A stretch of 5,652 nt of DNA from Syntrophomonadaceae bacterium (GCA_012522705.1 JAAYJY010000030.1:1-5652), one strand, 5' to 3'; positions 1 to 5,338 are shown, counted from the first letter of the stretch. Program-made: numbers and translations. Notes: a model not told the origin generated them from the sequence alone.

Positions 1-906
1 GCCTCGGTGGAGGTACTTAATAAGCTGGGGGTCGAGCAGGCCATCGACTTTCTGTCCGCCTGCGGGATCACCTCCATCCAGAAGGAGGACCATAACCTGG
101 CCCTGGGCCTGGGAGGTATGAGCAAGGGAATATCTCCGCTGGAGATGGCGGCCGCTTATACTATTTTTCCCAACCAGGGCAAACGGCCGGGTATCCACAC
201 TGTAATCAAGGTGGTGGACAGCAAAGACAAGGTCCTGTTTAAGGATGAGACCGTCTCCCAGCGGGTGATGAATACCGGCAATGCCAAAACCATGGACGGC
301 ATCCTCAAGAAGGTAGTCAGCTCCGGCACCGGTTCCAATGCCCGAATAGCCATCGCCAGCGGGGGCAAAACCGGAACGACTGAAGGGGCGGCCGGGCAGA
401 ACACCTCCCGTGACCTATGGTATGTAGGGTACACTTCGGAATTGGTTACGGCGGTATGGGTGGGCAACAGCGACAATTCAGAGATAAAAGGGTTTGGAAC
501 CTATGGCGGCTCCGTATCCGGACCGATCTGGAAGGATTATATGAACCGGTTGATTGGCCAAGGTGTATTTAAAGAGACTCGCGTATCAGAAGATGATGAC
601 GAGGAAGAGACAACTCTGGATGAAATCGGCCAACCGGATGAAACTGAGATCCAGCCACCGGATGAAGAGGAGCAGCCGGACGAAACCGAGCCAACCAACC
701 CGGCTGAGGACGATGAGATTAATGGCGCTGACCCCCCGAGCGGATCAGACTCCGACTTGCCAACGGAGCCAACTGGTCCCGATGATGGGGAGACAATCCC
801 GGCCCCGCCCGACCAGACCGGGGGAAATCCTGAGGGCGGCAATACGGACAGCGGGAACCATCCGCGGTCGGGACACACATCTCCTGACGAGGCTGTAACA
901 CATTGA
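1..906 (+). CDS. Class A penicillin-binding protein (PBP1A-type), C-terminal part, 5' end outside window
   Basis: This is the C-terminal 301 residues of a bifunctional peptidoglycan synthase; the reading frame is open to the first base, so the membrane anchor, glycosyltransferase domain and the catalytic SxxK serine lie upstream. What remains is the end of the transpeptidase domain, which cross-links stem peptides outside the cell. The segment LGLGGMSKGISPLEMAAAY is typical of PBP1A, and the third active-site motif is seen as SGGKTGTTEG (Lys about residue 123 of this fragment), followed by RDLWYVGYT, TAVWVGN and GPIWKDYM, in the family order. From about residue 190 to the end the protein is a low-complexity tail rich in Asp, Glu, Pro, Thr and Gly, with QPDETE present twice; such disordered tails are common on Bacillota class A PBPs. 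It ends with TGA and is followed after 37 bases by the subtilase start. Family assignment is firm; the exact paralogue (PBP1A, PBP2C or similar) is not. Confidence 0.95.
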   Translation, partial: ASVEVLNKLGVEQAIDFLSACGITSIQKEDHNLALGLGGMSKGISPLEMAAAYTIFPNQGKRPGIHTVIKVVDSKDKVLFKDETVSQRVMNTGNAKTMDGILKKVVSSGTGSNARIAIASGGKTGTTEGAAGQNTSRDLWYVGYTSELVTAVWVGNSDNSEIKGFGTYGGSVSGPIWKDYMNRLIGQGVFKETRVSEDDDEEETTLDEIGQPDETEIQPPDEEEQPDETEPTNPAEDDEINGADPPSGSDSDLPTEPTGPDDGETIPAPPDQTGGNPEGGNTDSGNHPRSGHTSPDEAVTH

Positions 907-907
907 T

Positions 908-935
908 CCCTCCTGCTTAGTATAGAGCAAGGGGG
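908..935 (+). promoter_or_regulatory. Stem-loop covering the subtilase ribosome-binding site
   Basis: CCCTCCTGCT (908-917) can pair with AGCAAGGGGG (926-935) around an 8-base loop: nine of ten positions pair, counting one G-T, with a single C/A mismatch. The right arm is the AAGGGGG ribosome site of the subtilase, which sits 8 bases before the TTG at 944. The arm would therefore hide the site when folded. No run of T follows directly, so a classic terminator is less likely. The pairing is seen; the regulatory role is inference. Confidence 0.4.
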
Positions 936-943
936 TGTTCGTT

Positions 944-1489
944 TTGAGAGCATTTGACCACCAGATCATGGGTATATTCCATAGCCTGGCCTACCCCATC
1001 CCGTGGAGTCCGCCTGGGGTTTCCCTGCTGGCCGCGCGCCGGATGTGGGCCTCCACTCGCGGTGCCGAAGCGGTGGTGGGCATACTTGATACCGGAATCG
1101 ATTATAATCATCCCGATTTGAAATCCAATATACTGGATGGGGCCAGCTTCATAGATGAAGAACCGGATTATATGGACAGAAACGGACATGGTACACATGT
1201 GGCCGGGACCATAGCCGCCCATGGAAGGATCCTGGGAGTGGCCCCATCGGCCCGGATGCTGGTGGTCAAGGTATTGGACCGTCATGGCAGCGGAACATAT
1301 CAGGGCATCACGGCCGGGCTCAAATATGTGCGGGAATGGAAGGGACCCCAAGGCCAGAGAGTCAATGTGGTAAACATGAGTCTGGGTGGTCCGGAGCCCG
1401 ATAAAGGAATGTACGATGAGATTATCCGGACGATAAATTCGGGCATACTGATAGTGTGCGCTGCCGGCAACGAAGGCGATGGCAGCTAG
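944..1489 (+). CDS. S8 family serine peptidase (subtilase), N-terminal part ending at an in-frame TAG
   Basis: First 181 codons of a subtilisin-like protease that stops prematurely. The start is placed at TTG 944 because AAGGGGG (929-935) is 8 bases upstream; a GTG at 935 overlaps that site and is a poor choice, and ATG 968 has no ribosome site. There is no signal peptide, and the N-terminal YPIPWSPPGVSLLAARRMW resembles the start of intracellular subtilisins, so a cytoplasmic protease is likely. Catalytic Asp49 lies in ILDTGIDYNHPD, catalytic His82 in NGHGTHVAGTIAA, and the oxyanion-hole Asn176 in CAAGNEGDG. The catalytic Ser is missing from this part: TAG 1487-1489 falls six codons after that Asn, while the same frame continues as good subtilase sequence. 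The truncated product should be inactive. It follows the PBP gene closely on the same strand, but no functional link is evident. Confidence 0.9.
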   Translation: MRAFDHQIMGIFHSLAYPIPWSPPGVSLLAARRMWASTRGAEAVVGILDTGIDYNHPDLKSNILDGASFIDEEPDYMDRNGHGTHVAGTIAAHGRILGVAPSARMLVVKVLDRHGSGTYQGITAGLKYVREWKGPQGQRVNVVNMSLGGPEPDKGMYDEIIRTINSGILIVCAAGNEGDGS

Positions 1490-2157
1490 GAGACCAAAGA
1501 AATCGCCTTCCCAGCCTATTACGACCAAACCATTGCCGTGGGGGCCGTAAACCTGCAGACCCGGGCGGCCAATTTCAGCAACTCCAACGATCGCATAGAT
1601 TTGGTAGCCCCGGGGGTAGAGACTTACTCCACCTATCCTGGGGGTAAATATGTAAAACTATCCGGCACCTCTATGGCTGCTCCCCACATAAGCGGCGCGG
1701 CCGCCCTGATCTATTCCAGGTATAAGAAGCGTTTTGGCGCCTTTCCAAGTGCCGGCATGGTTGGCCTCCTGCTGCAATACATGAGTGTTGACCTCGGCAA
1801 GACAGGATTCGACAACTTATATGGACACGGAATATTTAGCTTTAATATAGATGGGGGCAAGGCTATCCAACTGGCCTCCGACACCAAGAAATACAGTATC
1901 AACGGCCGGGAACACGAGTGGCAGCACGCCCCGGTACTCAACCAATCCACCCTTCAAGGAGCTCTGAAGGAACTCTGCGATGTGCTTGGGTGCGACAGCC
2001 GCACCACCCTGGAGGGGAACCTGCTGCGAAAAGGACAGGGCGCCATGGAGATCTGGTGCTGAAGCGGCGTTCAGGCGATACTTTTCTTGCCAACCGTAAA
2101 GGAATAAGCCATACCGTTGTCGAATACATCATTGAAGAAGCAGTTAGCGGGCCGTAG
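1490..2157 (+). pseudogene. S8 subtilase, C-terminal part, separated by TAG and probably frameshifted near its end
   Basis: Continuation of the subtilase in the same frame after the TAG. ETKEIAFPAYYDQTIAVGAV follows directly, as in intact relatives, and the catalytic Ser lies in SGTSMAAPHISGAAAL (Ser codon 1670-1672, codon 243 from TTG 944). After the protease domain, about codons 315-350 (YSINGREHEW, ALKELCDVLGCD) loosely resemble the small stalk or copper-amine-oxidase-like repeat of Bacillota surface proteins; this is weak. The open frame ends at TGA 2060-2062 after an unconvincing MEIWC. A second frame, one base back, gives GDLVLKRRSGDTFLANRKG and HTVVEYIIEEAVSGP up to TAG 2155-2157 and looks more like real protein, so a one-base loss, for example in the GGGG at 2014-2017 or AAAA at 2029-2032, is likely. 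No ribosome site supports a separate start; GTG 1538 is in frame but unsupported. It ends 35 bases before the next gene. Confidence 0.8.
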
Positions 2158-2192
2158 TAGCAGATCATAATTGAGATGAAGGGGGAAGAACG

Positions 2193-3023
2193 ATGTCTAC
2201 AAAGTTGCACATTTTTGCCGTATCAGACTCGGTTGGGGAGACTGCTGAAAAAATTGCGGCGGCTACATCATTACAGTTTGATATCGATAGGAGTATCACA
2301 CGCTTTTCCCGGGTCACCAGAGAAGAACAGATCCTGGAAATCTTGGACCGGGCCCTTAAGGATGATGCTATCGTCATATACACCCTGGTCAAGATGAAAC
2401 TGGGTAGTTTTCTCGCCGCCAAGGCCGAGGAAATGGGTATAACCGCTTTTGATTTGCTGACCCCCCTGATGAAAGTCATCACCGAAAAGACTGGAATAGA
2501 GTCGTCCCAAACCATCGGACTGTCTCATCAGACCGATAATGACTACTTCAACCGGGTACAGGCCATTGAGTATTCCATCGACCATGACAATGGGACCAAC
2601 CTGGATACCATCGACCAGGCTGATCTCAAAATTCTGGGACTGCCCCGGACTTCCAAGACTCCGTTGTCGATGCACATGGCCAACATGGGAATCAAGGTGG
2701 CCAATTTCACGATTACCCTGGATACCCAAGTGCCGGAAGAGATCCTTAATATCAAGGACAATGTTCCCATGGTCGGACTGACCATAGATACCGACACCCT
2801 ATTGGAATTACGCCGGGAGAGGGCCCGCAGCTTTGATCTGCCCCATGATATGGACTCCCTTGATGACCTGGTAGCGGAGGAATTGGACAACGCCTACCGG
2901 ATATTTGCGAAACTGAAATGCCTGGTAATCGATGTAACCATGGCCAATATTGAAGAAATAGCCAGTTCGATAACCCACAAATACCGGCTGCCATTGAAAT
3001 TCAGCCATGTCAGAATGAAATAA
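2193..3023 (+). CDS. Pyruvate, phosphate dikinase regulatory protein (DUF299 kinase/phosphotransferase)
   Basis: A bifunctional cytoplasmic enzyme of 276 residues, the normal family length (about 270). Known members use ADP to phosphorylate a threonine of pyruvate phosphate dikinase (PPDK), switching it off, and use phosphate to reverse this, so they set flux between pyruvate and phosphoenolpyruvate. Diagnostic sequence includes the N-terminal FAVSDSVGETAEKIA and the P-loop GLPRTSKTPLSMHMA (residues 149-163) with Lys155 and Thr156; relatives that I recall usually have Ser where Pro151 stands. KMKLGSFLAAKAEEMGI and VPMVGLTIDTDTLLELRRER also fit. ATG 2193 is preceded by GAAGGGGGA (2178-2186). 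In Bacillus this family (YqfL) sits near other genes; here it follows a broken subtilase and precedes a GIY-YIG gene. PPDK itself is not in the window, so whether the target is PPDK or PEP synthase cannot be shown, though PPDK is the usual one in Bacillota. Confidence 0.95.
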   Translation: MSTKLHIFAVSDSVGETAEKIAAATSLQFDIDRSITRFSRVTREEQILEILDRALKDDAIVIYTLVKMKLGSFLAAKAEEMGITAFDLLTPLMKVITEKTGIESSQTIGLSHQTDNDYFNRVQAIEYSIDHDNGTNLDTIDQADLKILGLPRTSKTPLSMHMANMGIKVANFTITLDTQVPEEILNIKDNVPMVGLTIDTDTLLELRRERARSFDLPHDMDSLDDLVAEELDNAYRIFAKLKCLVIDVTMANIEEIASSITHKYRLPLKFSHVRMK

Positions 3024-3025
3024 CC

Positions 3026-3055
3026 GGCTGGCCGCGGTGCCAACCGGCCGCAGCC
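3026..3055 (+). other. GC-rich intergenic stem-loop, no T run
   Basis: Directly after the DUF299 stop codon, GGCTG (3026-3030) pairs with CAGCC (3051-3055), and inside it CGGT (3035-3038) pairs with ACCG (3043-3046) around a GCCA loop. The middle part pairs poorly. No T run follows, so it is not a standard intrinsic terminator; it may be a transcript-stabilising or partial-pause structure. Low certainty. Confidence 0.3.
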
Positions 3056-3079
3056 TGACAAACGAAAGGGTTCAGCCAC

Positions 3080-3340
3080 TTGCCATATGTATACATTTTA
3101 AGATGCCGGGACAATACCTACTACACCGGGTACACGGTTGATGTTGACCGCCGCCTGCAGGAGCACCAGAACGGATTGGCCAGTAAATATACGCGGGGCC
3201 GCATCCCGGTGGAACTGGTTTACCGGGAAGAACTGCCGACCAAGAGCGCCGCGATGCAGCGGGAATTGCAATTGAAATCCCTGACCAGGGCGGCTAAGCA
3301 AAAGATCATCGCCACCGCCGGCAAAGCCCAAAATAAATAA
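3080..3340 (+). CDS. GIY-YIG nuclease-family protein (UPF0213/YhbQ-YazA type)
   Basis: A stand-alone GIY-YIG domain of 86 residues, the usual size of the single-domain YhbQ/YazA group. The motif pair appears as YVYIL (residues 3-7) and YTGYT (15-19), followed by DVDRRLQEHQNG with the conserved Arg, and by AAMQRELQLKSLTRAAKQKII, which carries the catalytic-type Glu and the basic helix. Members of the fold cut or process DNA; the cellular role of this small group is poorly defined, so no specific reaction is claimed. The start is TTG 3080, since GAAAGGG (3064-3070) lies 9 bases upstream and the product then begins PYVYIL as in relatives. It is the last gene of the same-strand group and is followed by a hairpin (3347-3360) and a large terminator. 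Confidence 0.93.
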   Translation: MPYVYILRCRDNTYYTGYTVDVDRRLQEHQNGLASKYTRGRIPVELVYREELPTKSAAMQRELQLKSLTRAAKQKIIATAGKAQNK

Positions 3341-3346
3341 ACAAAA

Positions 3347-3360
3347 ACCGGGCTTCCGGT
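3347..3360 (+). other. Small hairpin after the GIY-YIG gene
   Basis: ACCGG (3347-3351), loop GCTT, CCGGT (3356-3360) forms a perfect 5-bp stem just after the stop codon and just before the main terminator. It is preceded by an A run but not followed by a T run. It may help block or stabilise the 3' end. Confidence 0.4.
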
Positions 3361-3366
3361 AAGCTG

Positions 3367-3425
3367 AAAAACTCCCCTTGGGATAGTTGCTTGAAAAACA
3401 AGCGCTAGGCCCAGGGGAGTTTTTT
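3367..3425. terminator. Compound intrinsic terminator ending the PBP-to-GIY-YIG group
   Basis: AAAAACTCCCCTTGGG (3367-3382) pairs with CCCAGGGGAGTTTTTT (3410-3425), with one bulged T. Inside this long stem a second hairpin forms: GCTTG (3389-3393), loop AAAAA, CAAGC (3399-3403). The stem ends in six T, and the opposite arm starts with five A, so it could act in both directions. The structure is unusually long for a terminator, but an intrinsic terminator is the simplest reading. Confidence 0.85.
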
Positions 3426-3480
3426 CGGATTTCAATGGAACTGCAAGTTTTTCATGAAAGCAAGCCGGTCGGCCTGGTCA

Positions 3481-3499
3481 GCAGTTACATAATAACTGC
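3481..3499. promoter_or_regulatory. Perfect palindrome upstream of the orphan gene, candidate operator
   Basis: GCAGTTACATAATAACTGC is a perfect 7-bp inverted repeat around a 5-base AT-rich spacer, 58 bases before the ATG at 3558. Its size and centre are like a repressor or activator site for a dimer, and it holds -10-like TACATA, but no good -35 element lies at the right distance. It could also form a small RNA hairpin. The repeat is seen; the function is inference. Confidence 0.35.
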
Positions 3500-3557
3500 C
3501 TGTAAGGGGAAAATAGACACAAGCAACAGATTCCAAAACATAAAGGGAGGCAGGCAC

Positions 3558-3830
3558 ATGCAGGCAAGAAGAGGTTCAGTGGTAAGCAAGCAGGAATTCA
3601 TCCAGGACGGATTATATGCCAAGGAAGAGTATGAAGGGCTGCTGGTCAGCTCCGACGAAAAGGAGGGCTGCTACAATCTGGGCGTGCAGCTGGCCGAAGA
3701 CCAGGTTTTGTTTGTGGATCAAGCCACAGACCATGATATACATCAGAAATTGGAGACTTGGGTACCGCAGATCCAGTCCATCCAAAGGCAGTACAACGTC
3801 AAGGACAACTCCGGTAATTATGTCAAATAG
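3558..3830 (+). CDS. Orphan 90-residue protein of unknown function
   Basis: I do not recognise this protein. It is small, soluble and mildly acidic, with no signal peptide, membrane segment or cysteine cluster (a single Cys at residue 38). The N-terminus is basic (MQARRGSVVSKQ), the middle has KEEYEGLLVSSDEKEG, and the C-terminal part has aromatic and charged residues in a likely helix (HQKLETWVPQIQSIQRQY). The start at ATG 3558 is well supported by AAGGGAGG (3543-3550), 7 bases upstream; the frame is open further 5' but that would run back through the terminator, so the longer version is rejected. It stands alone between two terminators, so it is its own transcription unit, possibly controlled by the palindrome at 3481-3499. 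The strong ribosome site, codon-like sequence and dedicated terminator argue that it is a real gene. Confidence 0.8.
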   Translation: MQARRGSVVSKQEFIQDGLYAKEEYEGLLVSSDEKEGCYNLGVQLAEDQVLFVDQATDHDIHQKLETWVPQIQSIQRQYNVKDNSGNYVK

Positions 3831-3859
3831 GTACCTTTCGTTGCAGCACTGATACACGG

Positions 3860-3889
3860 GGCTTCCCCCAATAATATGCCTGGGAAGCC
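3860..3889 (+). other. 8-bp inverted repeat in the 3' region of the orphan gene
   Basis: GGCTTCCC (3860-3867) and GGGAAGCC (3882-3889) form a perfect 8-bp stem with a 14-base loop. No T run follows, and the true terminator lies 20 bases further on. It gives the transcript two 3' hairpins in a row. Confidence 0.45.
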
Positions 3890-3909
3890 TTACCGGAAAT
3901 TGACCACCC

Positions 3910-3932
3910 GGGGGCTGATGAGCCCCCTTTTT
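3910..3932 (+). terminator. Intrinsic terminator of the orphan gene
   Basis: GGGGGCT (3910-3916), loop GATG, AGCCCCC (3921-3927) and then five T form a textbook rho-independent terminator, 79 bases after the stop of the 90-residue gene. Confidence 0.93.
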
Positions 3933-3951
3933 ATTTGCCTGGCGGCATACA

Positions 3952-3994
3952 AGCGATCATGGCACAGTATACATGTCTAAAAGGAGTGATCGCT
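3952..3994. promoter_or_regulatory. Inverted repeat framing the leader and ribosome site of the DUF4013 gene
   Basis: AGCGATCA (3952-3959) and TGATCGCT (3987-3994) are perfect 8-bp complements; the second arm touches the ATG at 3995. The loop holds a -10-like TATACA (3968-3973) and the ribosome site AAAAGGAG (3979-3986). It could be a pair of regulator half-sites or an RNA stem that presents or restricts the start codon. A repeat of this length with a loop under 50 bases is expected by chance a few times in a window this size, so only its position makes it notable. Confidence 0.35.
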
Positions 3995-4582
3995 ATGCCG
4001 GAACTGAAAGGTCTGCTGACCATGCCGTTCAGAGGGCCGCAGTGGCTGTTGAAACTGCTGGCGGGCGGTGTCATCATCCTCATACCGGTAGTCAATATAA
4101 TGTGTCTGGGCTATTTTGCCCATTGCATCAACTGTGGTCAGCGGGGTCACCGATGCCTGCCGGAGTGGTGGGATTGGAGGGACTACGCCCGTGAAGGCTG
4201 CATCATGCTGTTGATCATCTTGATTTATGTGGTGGCTGCCGCTCTCATCGTCGGACTGGCTCTGAACATCCCCATCGCCGGCACCATATTTGCCACCCTG
4301 CTGTTCCTGGCCATAATCCTTGTAATCCCCATGGCCTTGGCCAACTATGCTCTGCATTATGTTTTCCCGGATGCACTGATGGTAATACCAGTAATCCGCA
4401 TGATCGCTGCCGTTGCCGGCGTATAAGCGGCTGCATTCCTGCTGCTGCTTATAATCGTTTCCGCCTCCTGGGCACTTTTCCTGGCCCTGCCGATCCTGGG
4501 CCTGCTGAGTGGAATTATAATATTCTACACGGGCATCATCTATTTCTATCTGCTGGGCACCATGCACCGCGAAGCACTATGA
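3995..4582 (+). pseudogene. DUF4013 multi-pass membrane protein, interrupted by an in-frame TAA
   Basis: A membrane protein that matches the DUF4013 pattern: an N-terminal FRGPQWLLKLLAGGVIILIP (the usual W..KLL.GG...IP), a short loop with LPEWWDWRDYAREG (residues 55-68), then several hydrophobic stretches at about 17-41, 69-90, 93-118 and, beyond the stop, 145-187. The function of the family is unknown. ATG 3995 has AAAAGGAG 8 bases upstream. Codon 144 is TAA (4424-4426), between ALMVIPVIRMIAAVAGV and AAAFLLLLIIVSASWALFLA. The same frame then runs to TGA 4580-4582 and ends GTMHREAL, like the normal family C-terminus, so the intact protein would be 195 residues. A one-base change from a Tyr, Leu or Ser codon would explain the stop. 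The short product would lack its last membrane segments. It has its own leader after a terminator and no terminator of its own before the tRNA. Confidence 0.85.
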
Positions 4583-4593
4583 ACGGTTGGGGC

Positions 4594-4622
4594 TTGAATA
4601 TAATTGAGCATTGCGGTACAAT
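4594..4622 (+). promoter_or_regulatory. Sigma70/SigA-type promoter of tRNA-Pro
   Basis: TTGAAT (4594-4599) and TACAAT (4617-4622) are separated by 17 bases, close to the TTGACA and TATAAT consensus. Transcription would begin near 4629-4630, leaving a leader of about 4-5 bases before the tRNA. Confidence 0.75.
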
Positions 4623-4633
4623 ATCTTTTGCGT

Positions 4634-4710
4634 CGGGATGTAGCGCAGTTTGGTAGCGCGTCTGGTTCGGGACCAGAAGGCCGCAGGTTCAAATCCTGTC
4701 ATCCCGACCA
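4634..4710 (+). tRNA. tRNA-Pro (anticodon CGG, reads CCG)
   Basis: A complete 77-base tRNA with encoded CCA. The acceptor arms are CGGGATG (4634-4640) and CATCCCG followed by ACCA. The D stem is GCGC/GCGC, the anticodon stem TCTGG/CCAGA holds the loop TTCGGGA, and the T arm is GCAGG, TTCAAAT, CCTGT. Anticodon CGG reads the proline codon CCG. It has its own promoter and terminator and stands as a single tRNA gene. Confidence 0.98.
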
Positions 4711-4732
4711 GTTAAAAGGCCGAAAAACAGGA

Positions 4733-4765
4733 CTCTCGTTAAAATTGAGAGCACTCTTTTTTTTT
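4733..4765. terminator. Terminator of tRNA-Pro, possibly two-way
   Basis: CTCTC (4733-4737) pairs with GAGAG (4747-4751) around a 9-base loop, followed after 5 bases by nine T (4757-4765). On the other strand the same stem is followed by a T run (complement of AAAAA 4723-4727), so it may also stop transcripts from the converging EVE gene. The stem is short, so strength is uncertain. The 126 bases between here and the EVE stop (4766-4891) show no gene; ACCGGCGG (4799-4806) and CCGCCGGGT (4852-4860) could pair imperfectly. Confidence 0.7.
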
Positions 4766-4891
4766 CAGAATTTGGCTAAATGTTGCAACCATGCTGCCAC
4801 CGGCGGTTCATTCCAATCAGGATCCCTTGCGGTCGCCGGGCATCGATGTTTCCGCCGGGTTTGACACTGGCTGGCGGAAGGGGGAAGCCGC

Positions 4892-5296
4892 CTACTGCTG
4901 ACCGCGGGACTCCTCCAATACATATTTCCACTGGGTCTGGTTGACCGGCACAACGGACAGCCGGGGCAGCCTCACCAGCTCCCAATCCTCAAACTGACCA
5001 CTTGCTTTGATCATCTTAAGGCTGACCGTGGCCGGCAGTTCTTCCCGGGCTGATACTTTTATCCGCCATTCGCGGTGAGCGGAGTCCCAATAGGGGAGGC
5101 TGCTAATCTCTGCAATCCCGACAATACGGCGCTCTTTACCGGTGTGGTAAATGAAAGCCTGATCACCCGGCTGCATTCGTTTAATGTTCTTGACAGCGGC
5201 CCCGGCTTTTACCCCGTCCCAAACCGTGGCCTTTTCCTGGACAAGATCGGCCCATGAGTATTCACCGGGTTCCGTCTTTAACAACCAATGGGACAT
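4892..5296 (-). CDS. EVE domain-containing protein
   Basis: A stand-alone EVE domain of 134 residues, the usual family length. EVE domains share the PUA-like fold of YTH proteins and are thought to recognise modified bases in DNA or RNA; some occur in restriction-like systems, but this single-domain form is a common cytoplasmic protein of unclear role. Typical sequence is HWLLKTEPGEYSWADL at the N-terminus, VWDGVKAGAAVKNIKRM (residues 25-41), GDQAFIYHTGKERRIVGIAEI (about 44-64) and the C-terminal RLPRLSVVPV. The ATG (5294-5296 on the + strand) is preceded by a perfect AAGGAGG at 5305-5311, 8 bases away. It ends with TAG and converges on the tRNA-Pro gene. No restriction or defence gene is seen nearby, so a defence role is not supported. 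The partial HD-GYP gene lies upstream on the same strand, 182 bases away. Confidence 0.95.
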   Translation of the reverse strand: MSHWLLKTEPGEYSWADLVQEKATVWDGVKAGAAVKNIKRMQPGDQAFIYHTGKERRIVGIAEISSLPYWDSAHREWRIKVSAREELPATVSLKMIKASGQFEDWELVRLPRLSVVPVNQTQWKYVLEESRGQQ

Positions 5297-5311
5297 AATC
5301 GATTCCTCCTT

Positions 5312-5332
5312 AGGGTCGACTTCTGTCGCCCT
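5312..5332 (-). promoter_or_regulatory. Leader hairpin directly before the EVE ribosome site
   Basis: On the - strand AGGGCGAC, loop AGAA, GTCGACCCT forms a stem of eight pairs with one bulged A. It ends just before the AAGGAGG site. It may protect the 5' end or affect translation. The stem is seen; the role is inference. Confidence 0.4.
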
Positions 5333-5338
5333 GTAATC

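Noticed and set aside
537..953. Serine-rich open frame on the - strand opposite the PBP tail
   Set aside because: The Ser-rich composition is simply the complement of GAN/GAT-rich acidic codons of the PBP tail.
1487..1489. Pyrrolysine or other programmed amber readthrough as the main explanation
   Set aside because: No Pyl gene is visible, subtilases are not known Pyl proteins, TAG ends other genes here, and a TAA lesion nearby points to a general cause.
917..1528. A 203-codon open frame on the - strand opposite the subtilase
   Set aside because: It mirrors the strongly recognised subtilase motifs on the + strand, has no recognisable domain and no ribosome site.
3387..3557. Longer 147-residue version of the orphan protein
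   Set aside because: It would begin inside the terminator loop; ATG 3558 has a strong ribosome site and normal spacing.
4604..4864. 86-codon open frame across the tRNA region
   Set aside because: It runs through the whole tRNA-Pro gene and its terminator.
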